Assembly (NCBI GenBank): GCA_031431125.1
Contig: JANPCX010000023.1
Location: 1 to 63,803, forward strand
Direction: 5' to 3'
DNA from: JANPCX01 sp031431125
GTDB taxonomy: Bacteria > Pseudomonadota > Gammaproteobacteria > Burkholderiales > Burkholderiaceae_C
DNA: 63,803 nucleotides
Positions 51,586 to 59,808 of the stretch are shown one piece after another (the first letter of the stretch is position 1; every line of letters begins with the position of its first letter). The notes beneath the pieces were generated by a model. That model was not told where the DNA came from, ran no database searches, and was given only the letters and a program-made list of their open reading frames with translations. A program made the position numbers and the translations under genes.

Positions 51586-53658
51586 TCAGGTGGCGGCGGG
51601 CTTGGGGCCTTCATCGCCGTGGTGACTCGTTGATTGAAGGCGTGGTAGCGCCGCATGAAAGACGCTGCCTTTGCCCAAGGTGCTCTCAACGCCCACCCGC
51701 CCCCCTTGTGCTTCGACCAGTCGGCGCACCACCGCCAAGCCCATGCCTGTGCCTTCAAATTTTTTGTTGGCCCCTTGGCTGAGTTGGTGGAACTGGGAAA
51801 ACAGCCCCGGCAGTTGCGCCGCAGAGATGCCAATGCCGTCGTCGCCGACCTCAATCCGCAGCCAGCCATCGTCTTGTGCTCGCGCCAGCACGCGCACGGT
51901 GCCACCCCGGTGTGAAAACTTGATCGCGTTGCCAATGTAGTTCAGCAACACCTGGCGCAAGCGCATGCGGTCGAGGTGGATGTGTTCAACCGCGGAGTTC
52001 AGATCGACACGAATGCCCACGCCGTAAGTCTCGCTTTTGGCTTGCACCATGCTCACCACATCAGCGACGACCTCCGACAAACGCAGCGCCACAGGATGGA
52101 ACTCCATTTTTCCGGATTCCAACTCGGCGAAGTCCAGCATGGTTTCGATCAGTTGCAGCAGGTGCTGCCCGCTGGCTTCAATCTGCTTGAGGTAACCCTC
52201 GTGTTTGGAGGTGTCTGTTGCAACGCTGCCGGTTTGCAGGATCTGAGAAAAACCGATGACGGCATTCAGCGGTGTGCGCAGCTCGTGCGACATATTGGCC
52301 AAGAACTGGGTTTTCAGCCGATTGCTCTCGACCAACTGGCGGTTCTGCGCCGCCGTGGCCACAGACTCCAAGCGCTCAGCCTCTGCCTGTTTGAGCGATG
52401 TGATGTCCACCATCATCCACATCGAATCACCATTTTCCGGTGAGATCACCACACCGCAGAGGTCTATCCACACGGCGCTGCCATCTTTGCGTCGCATCGG
52501 CATCTGTGTGCGGTACACGCCACCTGCCTTCAACGTGGGGTAGGCGGCTTCGCCGAGCGCACGGTGGCTTTGATCGTCGAGGTAAATCAGCCGCGAAGGC
52601 TGGCCCAACATCTCGTCTCCCTCGTAGCCGAATATGCGGTCTAGAGCGCGGTTCTTCCAAATCGCTTGGCGGTCGCGCAGTTTGACCATGCCGATCAACT
52701 CGTTGTCCAACATGGCGTTTTGCTCGACATTGAGTTGCCGCAGTGCTTCGCGCATGCGCGCCATCTCCGTGATGTCGAACATGACGGAGCGGGTGGACAC
52801 GAACTGCCCGTCCGCATCCACGATGGCCGAGGCGTTGACGCTGACGCGGCGCTGCTGCCCCGTGCGGCTGATCAAGTCCAGCTCCACGCCTTCCAAATAT
52901 TCACCGGCTTTGAGTCGCGGAAAATTGCGGCGGAACAGCGCCTGGCTCTGCTCCGACAAAAAATCAGCCAGCCCCAAACAACCGATGGTTTGCTCCCGCG
53001 TGCAGCCGATCCACGACAAACCCGTGGCATTGATGCGCAGGTATTTGCCATTGCCGTCCAACATGTGGTAGCCGCAGGGCGCGTTGTCGTAAAGGTCCTG
53101 CAGCCGCGCGGCGGTGTCTTTGAGTTGGGCCTGGAGGTTCAAGCGCTCCGTCACGTCGACAAAAGTCACTACCACACCCGTGACGACGTCGGTGGAGCCT
53201 TCGTCGCGCATGGGGCAGGCATTGATGCTCAGCCAACGTTGCCCCAACCCCGGTGCCCGCACCCCCATGATTTGATCGTACTGGGCCTGTCCTGTCCGTA
53301 GCGCGACCATGGCGGGGTGGTCCTCTCCAGGCCAGGGCAGCAGGTTGGGGTGGACGGCTTGCCAACGAGGGTCAAGGGATGTCCGGCCCAGCAATTGATC
53401 CATGGACAAACCCAGAACGTCTGCCGCCGCTTGGTTGGCCCGCAGAATGCTGCCGTCCCGTCCTTGCACCACTAAACCCTCGGTCAGGGTGTTGAACACC
53501 AGATCCAGCAAATTGTTTTGTGCATCCCCAGAGCGAAGGAGGCTGCCCGACGGCAAGGACGAGGCAGTGGGTGGAGATGCCAAAACAGTCACAACGGTTG
53601 ATCCTTCATTGGCGCCAGGCGACCCATTACCCGCGAAACAGCGCTGCTGCAATTGCAC
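51586..53658 (-). CDS. Multi-PAS histidine kinase
   Basis: A 690-residue kinase without a clear membrane helix, counted from the GTG at 53658. Three PAS domains lie in residues about 45-430 (VFNTLTEGLVVQGRDGSILRANQ starts the first, quoted in part). HisKA has H458 in SHELRTPLNAVIG, and the HATPase domain has LNYIGNAIKFSHRGG, GDDGIGIS and GTGMGLAVV. It is the likely cognate sensor of the adjacent response regulator. The start is uncertain; a later start would still keep all domains. Confidence 0.88.
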   Translation of the reverse strand: MQLQQRCFAGNGSPGANEGSTVVTVLASPPTASSLPSGSLLRSGDAQNNLLDLVFNTLTEGLVVQGRDGSILRANQAAADVLGLSMDQLLGRTSLDPRWQAVHPNLLPWPGEDHPAMVALRTGQAQYDQIMGVRAPGLGQRWLSINACPMRDEGSTDVVTGVVVTFVDVTERLNLQAQLKDTAARLQDLYDNAPCGYHMLDGNGKYLRINATGLSWIGCTREQTIGCLGLADFLSEQSQALFRRNFPRLKAGEYLEGVELDLISRTGQQRRVSVNASAIVDADGQFVSTRSVMFDITEMARMREALRQLNVEQNAMLDNELIGMVKLRDRQAIWKNRALDRIFGYEGDEMLGQPSRLIYLDDQSHRALGEAAYPTLKAGGVYRTQMPMRRKDGSAVWIDLCGVVISPENGDSMWMMVDITSLKQAEAERLESVATAAQNRQLVESNRLKTQFLANMSHELRTPLNAVIGFSQILQTGSVATDTSKHEGYLKQIEASGQHLLQLIETMLDFAELESGKMEFHPVALRLSEVVADVVSMVQAKSETYGVGIRVDLNSAVEHIHLDRMRLRQVLLNYIGNAIKFSHRGGTVRVLARAQDDGWLRIEVGDDGIGISAAQLPGLFSQFHQLSQGANKKFEGTGMGLAVVRRLVEAQGGRVGVESTLGKGSVFHAALPRLQSTSHHGDEGPKPAAT

Positions 53659-53812
53659 GGAGCTGCAATGGTTGAACGCGGGACACTGTTACTTGCATGG
53701 TCAAACTCTCAGCGGGTCAAGCTGTTGTTTTGGACGTTGTCTGGATTTTGAGGTGAACCCGCGATCCATGAAGAAAACGATTGCACCGGATTTTCCATCT
53801 TTGTTCGCGGAT

Positions 53813-53826
53813 GCGAATAAATTCGC
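53813..53826. promoter_or_regulatory. Short palindrome GCGAAT-AA-ATTCGC upstream of the chemoreceptor
   Basis: A perfect six-base inverted repeat around an AA centre lies 91 bases before the chemoreceptor start, within the 258-base gap that separates it from the divergent kinase. It could be an operator for a dimeric regulator. No promoter boxes were clear nearby. Confidence 0.3.
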
Positions 53827-53916
53827 TTAAGTCAAACTTCTTGTGGCCGAAATGGGAGTGAGAGAAGTCAATCAAGCACTTCTTCCCGTTGTTGTTACAT
53901 TGATCAAGGAAGTTTC

Positions 53917-55455
53917 ATGAAATCACTGCGCCACACACTGATGACTTTGTCTGCGGCGGGCATTGCCGCGTTGTTGTTGCTAGCGGTGATCACCGAAGTG
54001 GGGCACCAACGTACTGATGCTGCGGTGCAGCGAGCATTCGTGTCTAAAGATGTGACTGCGGATGTCTTGCCACCGCCTTTGTATCTGATTGAGCTGCGTT
54101 TGGTGCTCTCGAAAGCGTTGGAAGGTGGCATGTCGGCAGCAGTGGCGCAGCAAGAATGGGCGCGGTTGAAAAAAGAGTATGACGACAGGGTTGTGTACTG
54201 GAAAGAAACCCCCCCCTATGGGCTGGAGCAACAACTGCTTGGAGCCCAACATGAGGGGGCTGTGGCGTTTCTGGAGGGCAGCGCCAAGCTGCTCAAAACC
54301 GTGGCTGCCGGAGATCTGGACGCCGCTCGCGCTGAACTCAAAGACGTCGATCAGTTGTTCTACAAACACCGTGATGGCGTGAACGCAACTGTAAAGGCGT
54401 CGGTCGGGTTTGCGGAGAACTCCATTCAAAACTACGACCGCACCGGTGTTTGGATAGACAGGGTGGGCCTGGCCGTGGTGCTGATCACGATCGCCGCCTT
54501 GGTGCTGCTCGCACGCTGGGCCCAAAAAAGTGTGTTCAACCTCACTGGGGGTGAGCCCTCGGAAGTGGCGCGTGTGGCCCATGCCGTGGCTGAAGGCAAC
54601 CTCGGCATTTCGGTGCCGCTGCGCCGTGGTGACACCGACAGCGTGATGGCAGCCATGGCCAAGATGTGCAGCAACCTCTCACAAATCGTGGACCAGGTGC
54701 GTGGCAGCAGCGATGTGATTGCCCTCGGTGCCAGAGAGATTGCCGACGGTAACTTGGAGCTTTCAAACCGCACCGAAGAACAAGCCTCCAACGTGCAAAG
54801 CACCGCTTCGGCGATGGAGGAAATTTCCAGCACCGTGGCCAACAACGCGAGCTCCGCCGTTCAAGCCAACGAGTTGGCCACCACGGCCAGCGCGGTGGCA
54901 GAACGCGGTGGCAGCGTGGTAAACCAGGTGGTAAAAACGATGCAAGAGATTACGGACAGCTCACGCCGAATCAACGACATCATCGGTGTGATTGACGGCA
55001 TTGCGTTTCAAACCAACATCTTGGCCTTGAACGCCGCGGTGGAAGCGGCCCGTGCAGGCGAACAAGGGCGCGGTTTTGCCGTGGTTGCCGGTGAAGTGCG
55101 CAGCCTGGCGCAGCGTTCGGCGCAAGCGGCCAAAGAAATCAAAGACCTCATCAGTGGCAGCGTGGCCAAGGTAGACGCGGGCGCCAAACTCGTGACCGAT
55201 GCGGGCGCGACCATGGCCGAGATCGTGCAGCAGGTCAAACACGTCAGCACCTTGATTGGCGAGATCAGCAACGCCACCGGCGAACAAACCCAGGGCGTGG
55301 CCCAGGTGGGAGAGTCCATGACATTGCTGGACAAAACCACGCAACAAAACGCAGCGTTGGTAGAGCAGTCGGCCGCCGCAGCCCAGAATCTGAGCCAGCA
55401 AGCGTTTGAACTCGTGCAGGTGGTGAGCCGCTTCAAGCTGGCTTCCCACGCCTGA
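53917..55455 (+). CDS. Methyl-accepting chemotaxis protein
   Basis: A 512-residue chemoreceptor. A first membrane helix (about 10-28), a periplasmic four-helix-bundle sensor of about 150 residues and a second helix (about 190-208) are followed by a HAMP-like segment and the signalling domain with the hairpin tip DGIAFQTNILALNAAVEAARAG (quoted in part). It has the class 36H-like layout of Tar. No C-terminal NWETF-type methyltransferase tether is present. A GAF protein gene follows 28 bases later. An AAGGAAG ribosome binding site precedes the ATG. Confidence 0.94.
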   Translation: MKSLRHTLMTLSAAGIAALLLLAVITEVGHQRTDAAVQRAFVSKDVTADVLPPPLYLIELRLVLSKALEGGMSAAVAQQEWARLKKEYDDRVVYWKETPPYGLEQQLLGAQHEGAVAFLEGSAKLLKTVAAGDLDAARAELKDVDQLFYKHRDGVNATVKASVGFAENSIQNYDRTGVWIDRVGLAVVLITIAALVLLARWAQKSVFNLTGGEPSEVARVAHAVAEGNLGISVPLRRGDTDSVMAAMAKMCSNLSQIVDQVRGSSDVIALGAREIADGNLELSNRTEEQASNVQSTASAMEEISSTVANNASSAVQANELATTASAVAERGGSVVNQVVKTMQEITDSSRRINDIIGVIDGIAFQTNILALNAAVEAARAGEQGRGFAVVAGEVRSLAQRSAQAAKEIKDLISGSVAKVDAGAKLVTDAGATMAEIVQQVKHVSTLIGEISNATGEQTQGVAQVGESMTLLDKTTQQNAALVEQSAAAAQNLSQQAFELVQVVSRFKLASHA

Positions 55456-55483
55456 CTCTGTAACCTCAATCGGTGAACAAGCC

Positions 55484-55996
55484 ATGGACATGCAGCTCCC
55501 GTTTCCCGTGCCAGCCAACGAGGCCGAGCGCCTGCAAGCCCTGCACGCTTACGCCATTTTGGACACCTTGCCCGAGGCCGTTTTTGACGATGTCGTCGGC
55601 TTGGTCTCAAGCATTTGCGAGGTACCGATTGCGCTGATTTCGCTGCTGGATGAAGACCGCCAGTGGTTCAAAGCCAAGGTCGGAATCGAGGCCGAGCAAA
55701 CTGCCCGTTCTGAGGCGTTTTGTTCACACGCCATCATGAACCCCGAAGATGTTTTTGTGATCCCTGATACGCAGCAGGATTCACGCTTCAGATGTAATCC
55801 GCTGGTGGAAGGGGATCCGCGCATTCGTTTTTACGCTGGGGCCAGCATCGTGACACCGGGTGGGTATGCGGTCGGCACAGTGTGCGCCATTGACCGCGTA
55901 CCGCGCGAACTGAGCCACTCCCAGCAACTGGCATTGGTCATGCTCGCCCGCCTCGTGGGACACATGCTGGATCGTCGTTGGGTCTGGCGAGAGTAA
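55484..55996 (+). CDS. Stand-alone GAF domain protein
   Basis: A 170-residue soluble protein made of one GAF domain, as often found at the N terminus of diguanylate cyclases and kinases (FDDVVGLVSSICEVPIALIS, RQWFKAKVG, FCSHAIMNPEDVFVIPD). No catalytic domain is attached. It is 28 bases after the chemoreceptor and probably cotranscribed, so it may be an accessory sensor. Ligand unknown. Confidence 0.88.
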   Translation: MDMQLPFPVPANEAERLQALHAYAILDTLPEAVFDDVVGLVSSICEVPIALISLLDEDRQWFKAKVGIEAEQTARSEAFCSHAIMNPEDVFVIPDTQQDSRFRCNPLVEGDPRIRFYAGASIVTPGGYAVGTVCAIDRVPRELSHSQQLALVMLARLVGHMLDRRWVWRE

Positions 55997-56045
55997 GCCC
56001 GGCGGCATTTTTTACATAGGGGCCGGGGAGCACTGCATTGCTACG

Positions 56046-56816
56046 CTATCCGGCCAGCAACTCGACCACGACCGGCGCATGATCGCTCGGCCTCTCATTT
56101 TTGCGCGGCAGTTTGTCAATCAAACAGGCAGACACCTGTCCCTTGAGCGGCTCGCTGACCAGAATGTGGTCGATGCGTAAACCTTGGTTCTTGCGAAAGG
56201 CGAGGTTGCGGTAGTCCCACCAGCTCCAGCTCTTGGGCGCTTGTTCAAACAGGCGAAACGCATCGACAAGCCCTAAGCCCAGCAATTGCTGAAAGTGGCC
56301 GCGCTCTTGCGGTGTGCAGTGAATTTGCCCCGCCCAGGCGACGGGGTCGTAGACATCGCGGTCTTCTGGTGCGATGTTGTAGTCACCAACCAGCACCAGC
56401 TTGGGGTGCAGTGCCAGCTCGCTTCGCACCCAGTCGTGCAGGGCTTGGAGCCAGGCCATTTTGTAGACGAATTTGTCGCTGTCAGGTGCCTGGCCATTGG
56501 GGAAATAAGCCCCGACCAAACGCACGCCGGCCACGGTTCCTGCGATGACGCGGGCTTGTTCATCGTCAAAGCCAGGAATGTTCTTCACCACATTCAAGGC
56601 GGGTTCGCGGGTCAGCAAGGCCACACCGTTGTAGGTTTTCTGTCCGAACCATTGCGAGGCATAACCGGCAGCTGCCAACTCGGCATGTGGAAACTTGTCG
56701 TCGGTCAGTTTGGTTTCCTGCAAACACAGCGCATCGACGGGATTGTTGGCAAGCCAGTCCAACACTTGGGGCAGTCTCACGGTCAGGGAGTTGACGTTCC
56801 AGGTGGCGAGTTTCAT
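56046..56816 (-). CDS. xth: Exodeoxyribonuclease III
   Basis: A 256-residue AP endonuclease and 3'-5' exonuclease of the XthA/ExoIII family. The start MKLATWNVNSLTVRLPQVL, LCLQETKLTDDKFP, the NGQAPDSDKFVYK stretch, GDYNIAPEDRDVYDP and the terminal SDHAPVVVEL are all present, giving the complete set of metal and catalytic residues. It repairs abasic sites. It faces away from the type III secretion operon across a 333-base gap. Confidence 0.96.
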   Translation of the reverse strand: MKLATWNVNSLTVRLPQVLDWLANNPVDALCLQETKLTDDKFPHAELAAAGYASQWFGQKTYNGVALLTREPALNVVKNIPGFDDEQARVIAGTVAGVRLVGAYFPNGQAPDSDKFVYKMAWLQALHDWVRSELALHPKLVLVGDYNIAPEDRDVYDPVAWAGQIHCTPQERGHFQQLLGLGLVDAFRLFEQAPKSWSWWDYRNLAFRKNQGLRIDHILVSEPLKGQVSACLIDKLPRKNERPSDHAPVVVELLAG

Positions 56817-57149
56817 GAGGTTCTCGGTGCGCGCTCAAGGTTGAGGAGGTGGGCCATTGTTCCTGCCAGCGCATTGCAGTTGGGCACTTGTTTGAACGCT
56901 GCTCTGATCTTGGCAAAGAGCCATGAGTAAATCACCCATTTAGGGGGTGCTCCCCCTTCAAGTGATGAACGAACGACTTAATTGTTTTAAGTTGTTATCA
57001 GCAGATTGACCTGCTGGCTAGGTGCCCATAGCATAAACATTGAGAACAAAGTCTCAAAAGTCCAATAAATGTGATGGCTATCTTGCGCTAAACCAGCTTA
57101 AAAGCTTGTGTTGCAAGGGCACAGAACAAAACGATAGCAGGGAGGAAGC
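56817..57149. other. Gap of 333 bases between exonuclease III and the type III secretion operon
   Basis: No convincing gene. The right half is AT-richer than its surroundings and contains the promoter candidate at 57006-57034. It also contains the palindrome-like TTAATTGTTTTAAGTTGTTA around 56978-56997. The left part holds the xth upstream sequence. A GGGAGGAAGC ribosome binding site ends the gap before the GTG of sctD. Confidence 0.5.
57006..57034 (+). promoter_or_regulatory. Candidate sigma-70 promoter of the type III secretion operon
   Basis: TTGACC (57006-57011) and TAGCAT (57029-57034) are separated by exactly 17 bases, 116 bases before the sctD start. The -35 box matches five of six consensus bases, the -10 box four of six. 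It is the best pair seen in the gap; no AraC-type direct repeats or PIP-box were recognised. Confidence 0.4.
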
Positions 57150-58382
57150 GTGGAGTCCAAGTCGCTACCAGCGGCTGTGCAGTCTGTCGCACAGCATTCG
57201 CCGTTAAACCAAGTGGGCGCTACAAGCTACCGGGTCTTGGTGTCTGTTCAAGACGGCTTGCACCGCGGCGCTGCCTTTATTGCAGCCTCCTCCGAGAGTG
57301 TTTTTCTCGGTTCATCCCCCGATTGTGACCTGGTTCTCATGGACGATGGCGTGCATGAGAAAGCACTCTGTCTTTATGAGCGGGACGGGTTCTTGGCCGC
57401 CGATGTATTGGCATCCGACGTCTGGTTGGCCGGTGCGGAGTTGCCTCTCGGTGTCAAGGTGTTCACGGAGCCCATGGCTCGGCTTCGGGTCGGCGGTGCT
57501 GCCCTGCGGGTGGAGTTGCTGCGTCGCACCCACCGCGAATCCGACATCCTGTCTGGCCCAGCACAGTCCCCAGTGTTGCCCAACGTGGCGCCACAACGGC
57601 GAAACTGGGCTGCTTTCACCCTCGCGGGTTTGATGGTCGCGACGGCTCTGGCCGTTGTGGGCGGTGCAGTCAACGCCTCGGCACGTCGTGAAGCCCAGCA
57701 AGAAGCGCGTACTTTGAGCAGTGTCGTGGAGTCGTTCAACGCGCTTGGCGCGCAGATGGCTGTGTCCAGCGAACTCGGCGGTGTTCCGCGTCTGCGGGGT
57801 CTGATAGCTGACGCGCCTATGAGGGAGCGGCTGGAAGGCGAGATTCGTGCGGCTGGTATCAAGGTTGATATCCAGTTGCACGATGTCAGGCAGATGGCTG
57901 AGTCTTTGACTCGCCTGGCTCTGCTTGCTGACCGCGCTTGCGAGGCCAAACATCTTGGTGGCGGACGCTTCCAGTGCGATGCCGGCGTCGCCGATCAGCG
58001 TGTGGTGTCCCAGCTCACTGCCTTGGCTCAGCAAGTCCCTGGTGTGGTGGCCTTGGAAGTGCGCGCGCGTCCTCCAGAGCGCTCGCCAGAACCAGTGCCT
58101 GTGGTGGTGGCCGCAATTTCTGAACCTGTTGCTCCGGTCGTGGTTCCAGCACCCGCGGTGGCGCGTCCCAAGCTGCCGGTCATTCGGCACATCGCCGTAG
58201 GCGAGCGCGAGAGTTTCGCCTACGACGGCAATGGCCGCCGGTTGCGAGTGGGAGACAGCGTGGACGGGGCCAAGGTGATCAACATTCGTTTTGAAGGCGT
58301 GGAGTTCGTGCGTGACAAGCAGCGTTATCAAGTGGGGGTCACCCCCATGTTGACCTCAGCATCCAGCGGCACAACGAACTGA
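57150..58382 (+). CDS. sctD: Type III secretion inner-membrane ring protein SctD
   Basis: A 410-residue protein starting at a GTG with a strong GGAGG ribosome binding site. The N-terminal cytoplasmic domain (about 25-125) has the FHA-like pattern of SctD (SYRVLVSVQDGLHRGAAF, FLGSSPDCDLVLMDDGVHE). One membrane helix follows at about 155-175 (AAFTLAGLMVATALAVVGGA), then the periplasmic ring-building domains. The last 60 residues (GERESFAYDGNGRRLRVGD) form an extra beta domain. SctD makes the outer of the two inner-membrane rings with SctJ. It leads the operon. Confidence 0.87.
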   Translation: MESKSLPAAVQSVAQHSPLNQVGATSYRVLVSVQDGLHRGAAFIAASSESVFLGSSPDCDLVLMDDGVHEKALCLYERDGFLAADVLASDVWLAGAELPLGVKVFTEPMARLRVGGAALRVELLRRTHRESDILSGPAQSPVLPNVAPQRRNWAAFTLAGLMVATALAVVGGAVNASARREAQQEARTLSSVVESFNALGAQMAVSSELGGVPRLRGLIADAPMRERLEGEIRAAGIKVDIQLHDVRQMAESLTRLALLADRACEAKHLGGGRFQCDAGVADQRVVSQLTALAQQVPGVVALEVRARPPERSPEPVPVVVAAISEPVAPVVVPAPAVARPKLPVIRHIAVGERESFAYDGNGRRLRVGDSVDGAKVINIRFEGVEFVRDKQRYQVGVTPMLTSASSGTTN

Positions 58383-58402
58383 TCACGAGACTGGCGCAGC
58401 AA

Positions 58403-58651
58403 ATGAAATACCACGGAAACAACCCAGTCGGCATGGCCATTGCCGCTGATACCAAAGGCGAGGTTTGCGACCAGGTGTTGCGAATCTTGGACGACTACAG
58501 GCTAGCCGCGGAGCAGAGCAACAGCTCCTCGTCGCTACCGGCCACCTACCGGCGCAACCTCGCCGCAGCTGAATGTGCTGCGGTTTGCGCGGTGGTGGTG
58601 AAGGAGTTCCATGCGGTCTGCGTTAGCGCAACCGCGGAACAAAACGGGTGA
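58403..58651 (+). CDS. Small type III secretion protein in the SctE (YscE) position
   Basis: An 82-residue protein between sctD and sctF. YscE-type needle chaperones are 65-85 residues and lie in exactly this position, forming a complex with YscG and the needle subunit. The sequence here shows predicted helices (VCDQVLRILDDYRLAAEQ, NLAAAECAAVCAVVVKEF) but no recognisable signature, and is cysteine-rich. The assignment rests on size and position. Confidence 0.6.
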   Translation: MKYHGNNPVGMAIAADTKGEVCDQVLRILDDYRLAAEQSNSSSSLPATYRRNLAAAECAAVCAVVVKEFHAVCVSATAEQNG

Positions 58652-58653
58652 AA

Positions 58654-58672
58654 CCGTCAGACAGGCTGACGG
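58654..58672 (+). promoter_or_regulatory. Stem-loop between the SctE-like gene and sctF
   Basis: CCGTCAG-ACAGG-CTGACGG is a perfect seven-base stem with a five-base loop, 37 bases before the needle gene. It could stabilise the downstream transcript or limit readthrough so that the needle subunit is made in a different amount. No T-run follows, so it is not a classical terminator. Confidence 0.5.
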
Positions 58673-58708
58673 GTGCCCGCAAGCTACTAACTACATCAAG
58701 GAGTTCTC

Positions 58709-58933
58709 ATGGATGACTTTTCGCCCCTGATCGGTGCTACCACCTCTGCTTGGAATACCGCATCTGCAGAGTTGGCCAAGCTCAACGCTGTCGACAAAAA
58801 AGACACGGCAGCGTTCTCTGAAGCGCTGTTGAACGCACAACTGCGTATCTCTATCGCTGGCAGCGTCGAGCAAAAAGCTTCGGCTGCTATCGACAAGGCT
58901 TACCAAGCTCACAGCCAAGTCGCTTCCAAGTAA
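58709..58933 (+). CDS. sctF: Type III secretion needle subunit SctF
   Basis: A 74-residue protein with the helix-turn-helix outline of YscF/PrgI needle subunits. Two amphipathic helices (ATTSAWNTASAELAKLNA and TAAFSEALLNAQLRISIA) are separated by a short turn, and the C-terminal helix (VEQKASAAIDKAYQAHSQ) would line the needle channel. An AAGGAG ribosome binding site precedes the ATG. It is exported through the basal body and polymerises outside. Position after the SctE-like gene fits. Confidence 0.85.
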   Translation: MDDFSPLIGATTSAWNTASAELAKLNAVDKKDTAAFSEALLNAQLRISIAGSVEQKASAAIDKAYQAHSQVASK

Positions 58934-58995
58934 TACACGCAAAACAAGACGTGGGTTCGGCGTGCGTCGAACCCCGCCTTTACTGTGATCACACT

Positions 58996-59427
58996 GTGAC
59001 TGAATTTTCCCAAGATCCCCTCAAACTCATGTCGCTGGTCGGTGCCTTGTGCAGCGATCTCGGCGCCCATGAGCAGGCTCTGACCGTCTTTCAGCATCTG
59101 GTCATGCTGCGTGACAACGATCCCAATGCCTTGGTTTCCTTGGCCTTGGCGCAATCGCGCGCAGGTAGTGAAGCCAGCGCTTTGGCAAGCTTGAAGTTGG
59201 CGTTGGCCAACGATCCAACCCATGACATGGCACGGGTGATGTTGGCGATTCACCTCCACAAAGTAGGTGATGTGGCCGCAAAAGCTCTGTTAAGCGCTGC
59301 CATGTCAGACGCGCAAGACACTGACGCTATTGCCTTGGCCGATTCGGTCAAGGATGAAATTTTGAACACGCCAGCTGTGACTGAGCGTGCAACCCGGCAC
59401 CGGTACACCCGGGTCGGTGTGATTTAA
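58996..59427 (+). CDS. Type III secretion needle chaperone, SctG-like (TPR)
   Basis: A 143-residue helical protein with tetratricopeptide-like repeats (ALTVFQHLVMLRDNDPNALVSLALAQ and ALASLKLALANDPTHDMARV, quoted in part). YscG/PscG has this fold and holds the needle subunit together with YscE. The GTG at 58996 gives MTEFSQDPLKLM; an earlier GTG at 58951 adds 15 residues without similarity. It directly follows sctF as in Yersinia and Pseudomonas. Confidence 0.75.
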   Translation: MTEFSQDPLKLMSLVGALCSDLGAHEQALTVFQHLVMLRDNDPNALVSLALAQSRAGSEASALASLKLALANDPTHDMARVMLAIHLHKVGDVAAKALLSAAMSDAQDTDAIALADSVKDEILNTPAVTERATRHRYTRVGVI

Positions 59428-59441
59428 AAAAAGGAGCAATC

Positions 59442-59807
59442 ATGAACTTCAGCGATGTTTCCGCCGTATCTGGCGTTGCAACAAACCCGATATCTGTGCA
59501 GGAAGGCCCTCGTGCAGTGGACACGGCGACCACTCAGCAGTTCCGCGAGCTGATGAGTGCCTCGGATTGCAACCCAACAACCGCTGCATGTGATGCTCAG
59601 CCATCATTTCAAAAAGCCATCAGCATGGACATCGAAAAAGTGCTCATGGCCAACCTGCCATCACCGAATGCATCACCCGCGGAGTTCGCAATGGGATTGT
59701 TGCGTGCACAGGTGAAGGTATCGCAAGCCGCCATCGCGATCGAGATGGTCTCCAAGACGACCCAATCGCTGTCACAGGGCGTGCAGTCTCTGACCACCCG
59801 TTCCTGA
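59442..59807 (+). CDS. sctI: Type III secretion inner rod protein SctI
   Basis: A 121-residue protein with a low-complexity N terminus and a C-terminal helical region similar to YscI/PrgJ (FAMGLLRAQVKVSQAAIAIEMVSKTTQSLSQGV, quoted in part). That helix builds the adaptor between the export gate and the needle. A strong AAAGGAGC ribosome binding site precedes the ATG. It sits between the SctG-like gene and sctJ, the order found in Ysc systems. Confidence 0.85.
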   Translation: MNFSDVSAVSGVATNPISVQEGPRAVDTATTQQFRELMSASDCNPTTAACDAQPSFQKAISMDIEKVLMANLPSPNASPAEFAMGLLRAQVKVSQAAIAIEMVSKTTQSLSQGVQSLTTRS

Positions 59808-59808
59808 C

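Noticed and set aside
56286..56930. A 214-codon plus-strand frame opposite exonuclease III
   Set aside because: ExoIII motifs on the minus strand are complete, and the plus-strand frame ends in the noncoding gap without a domain.
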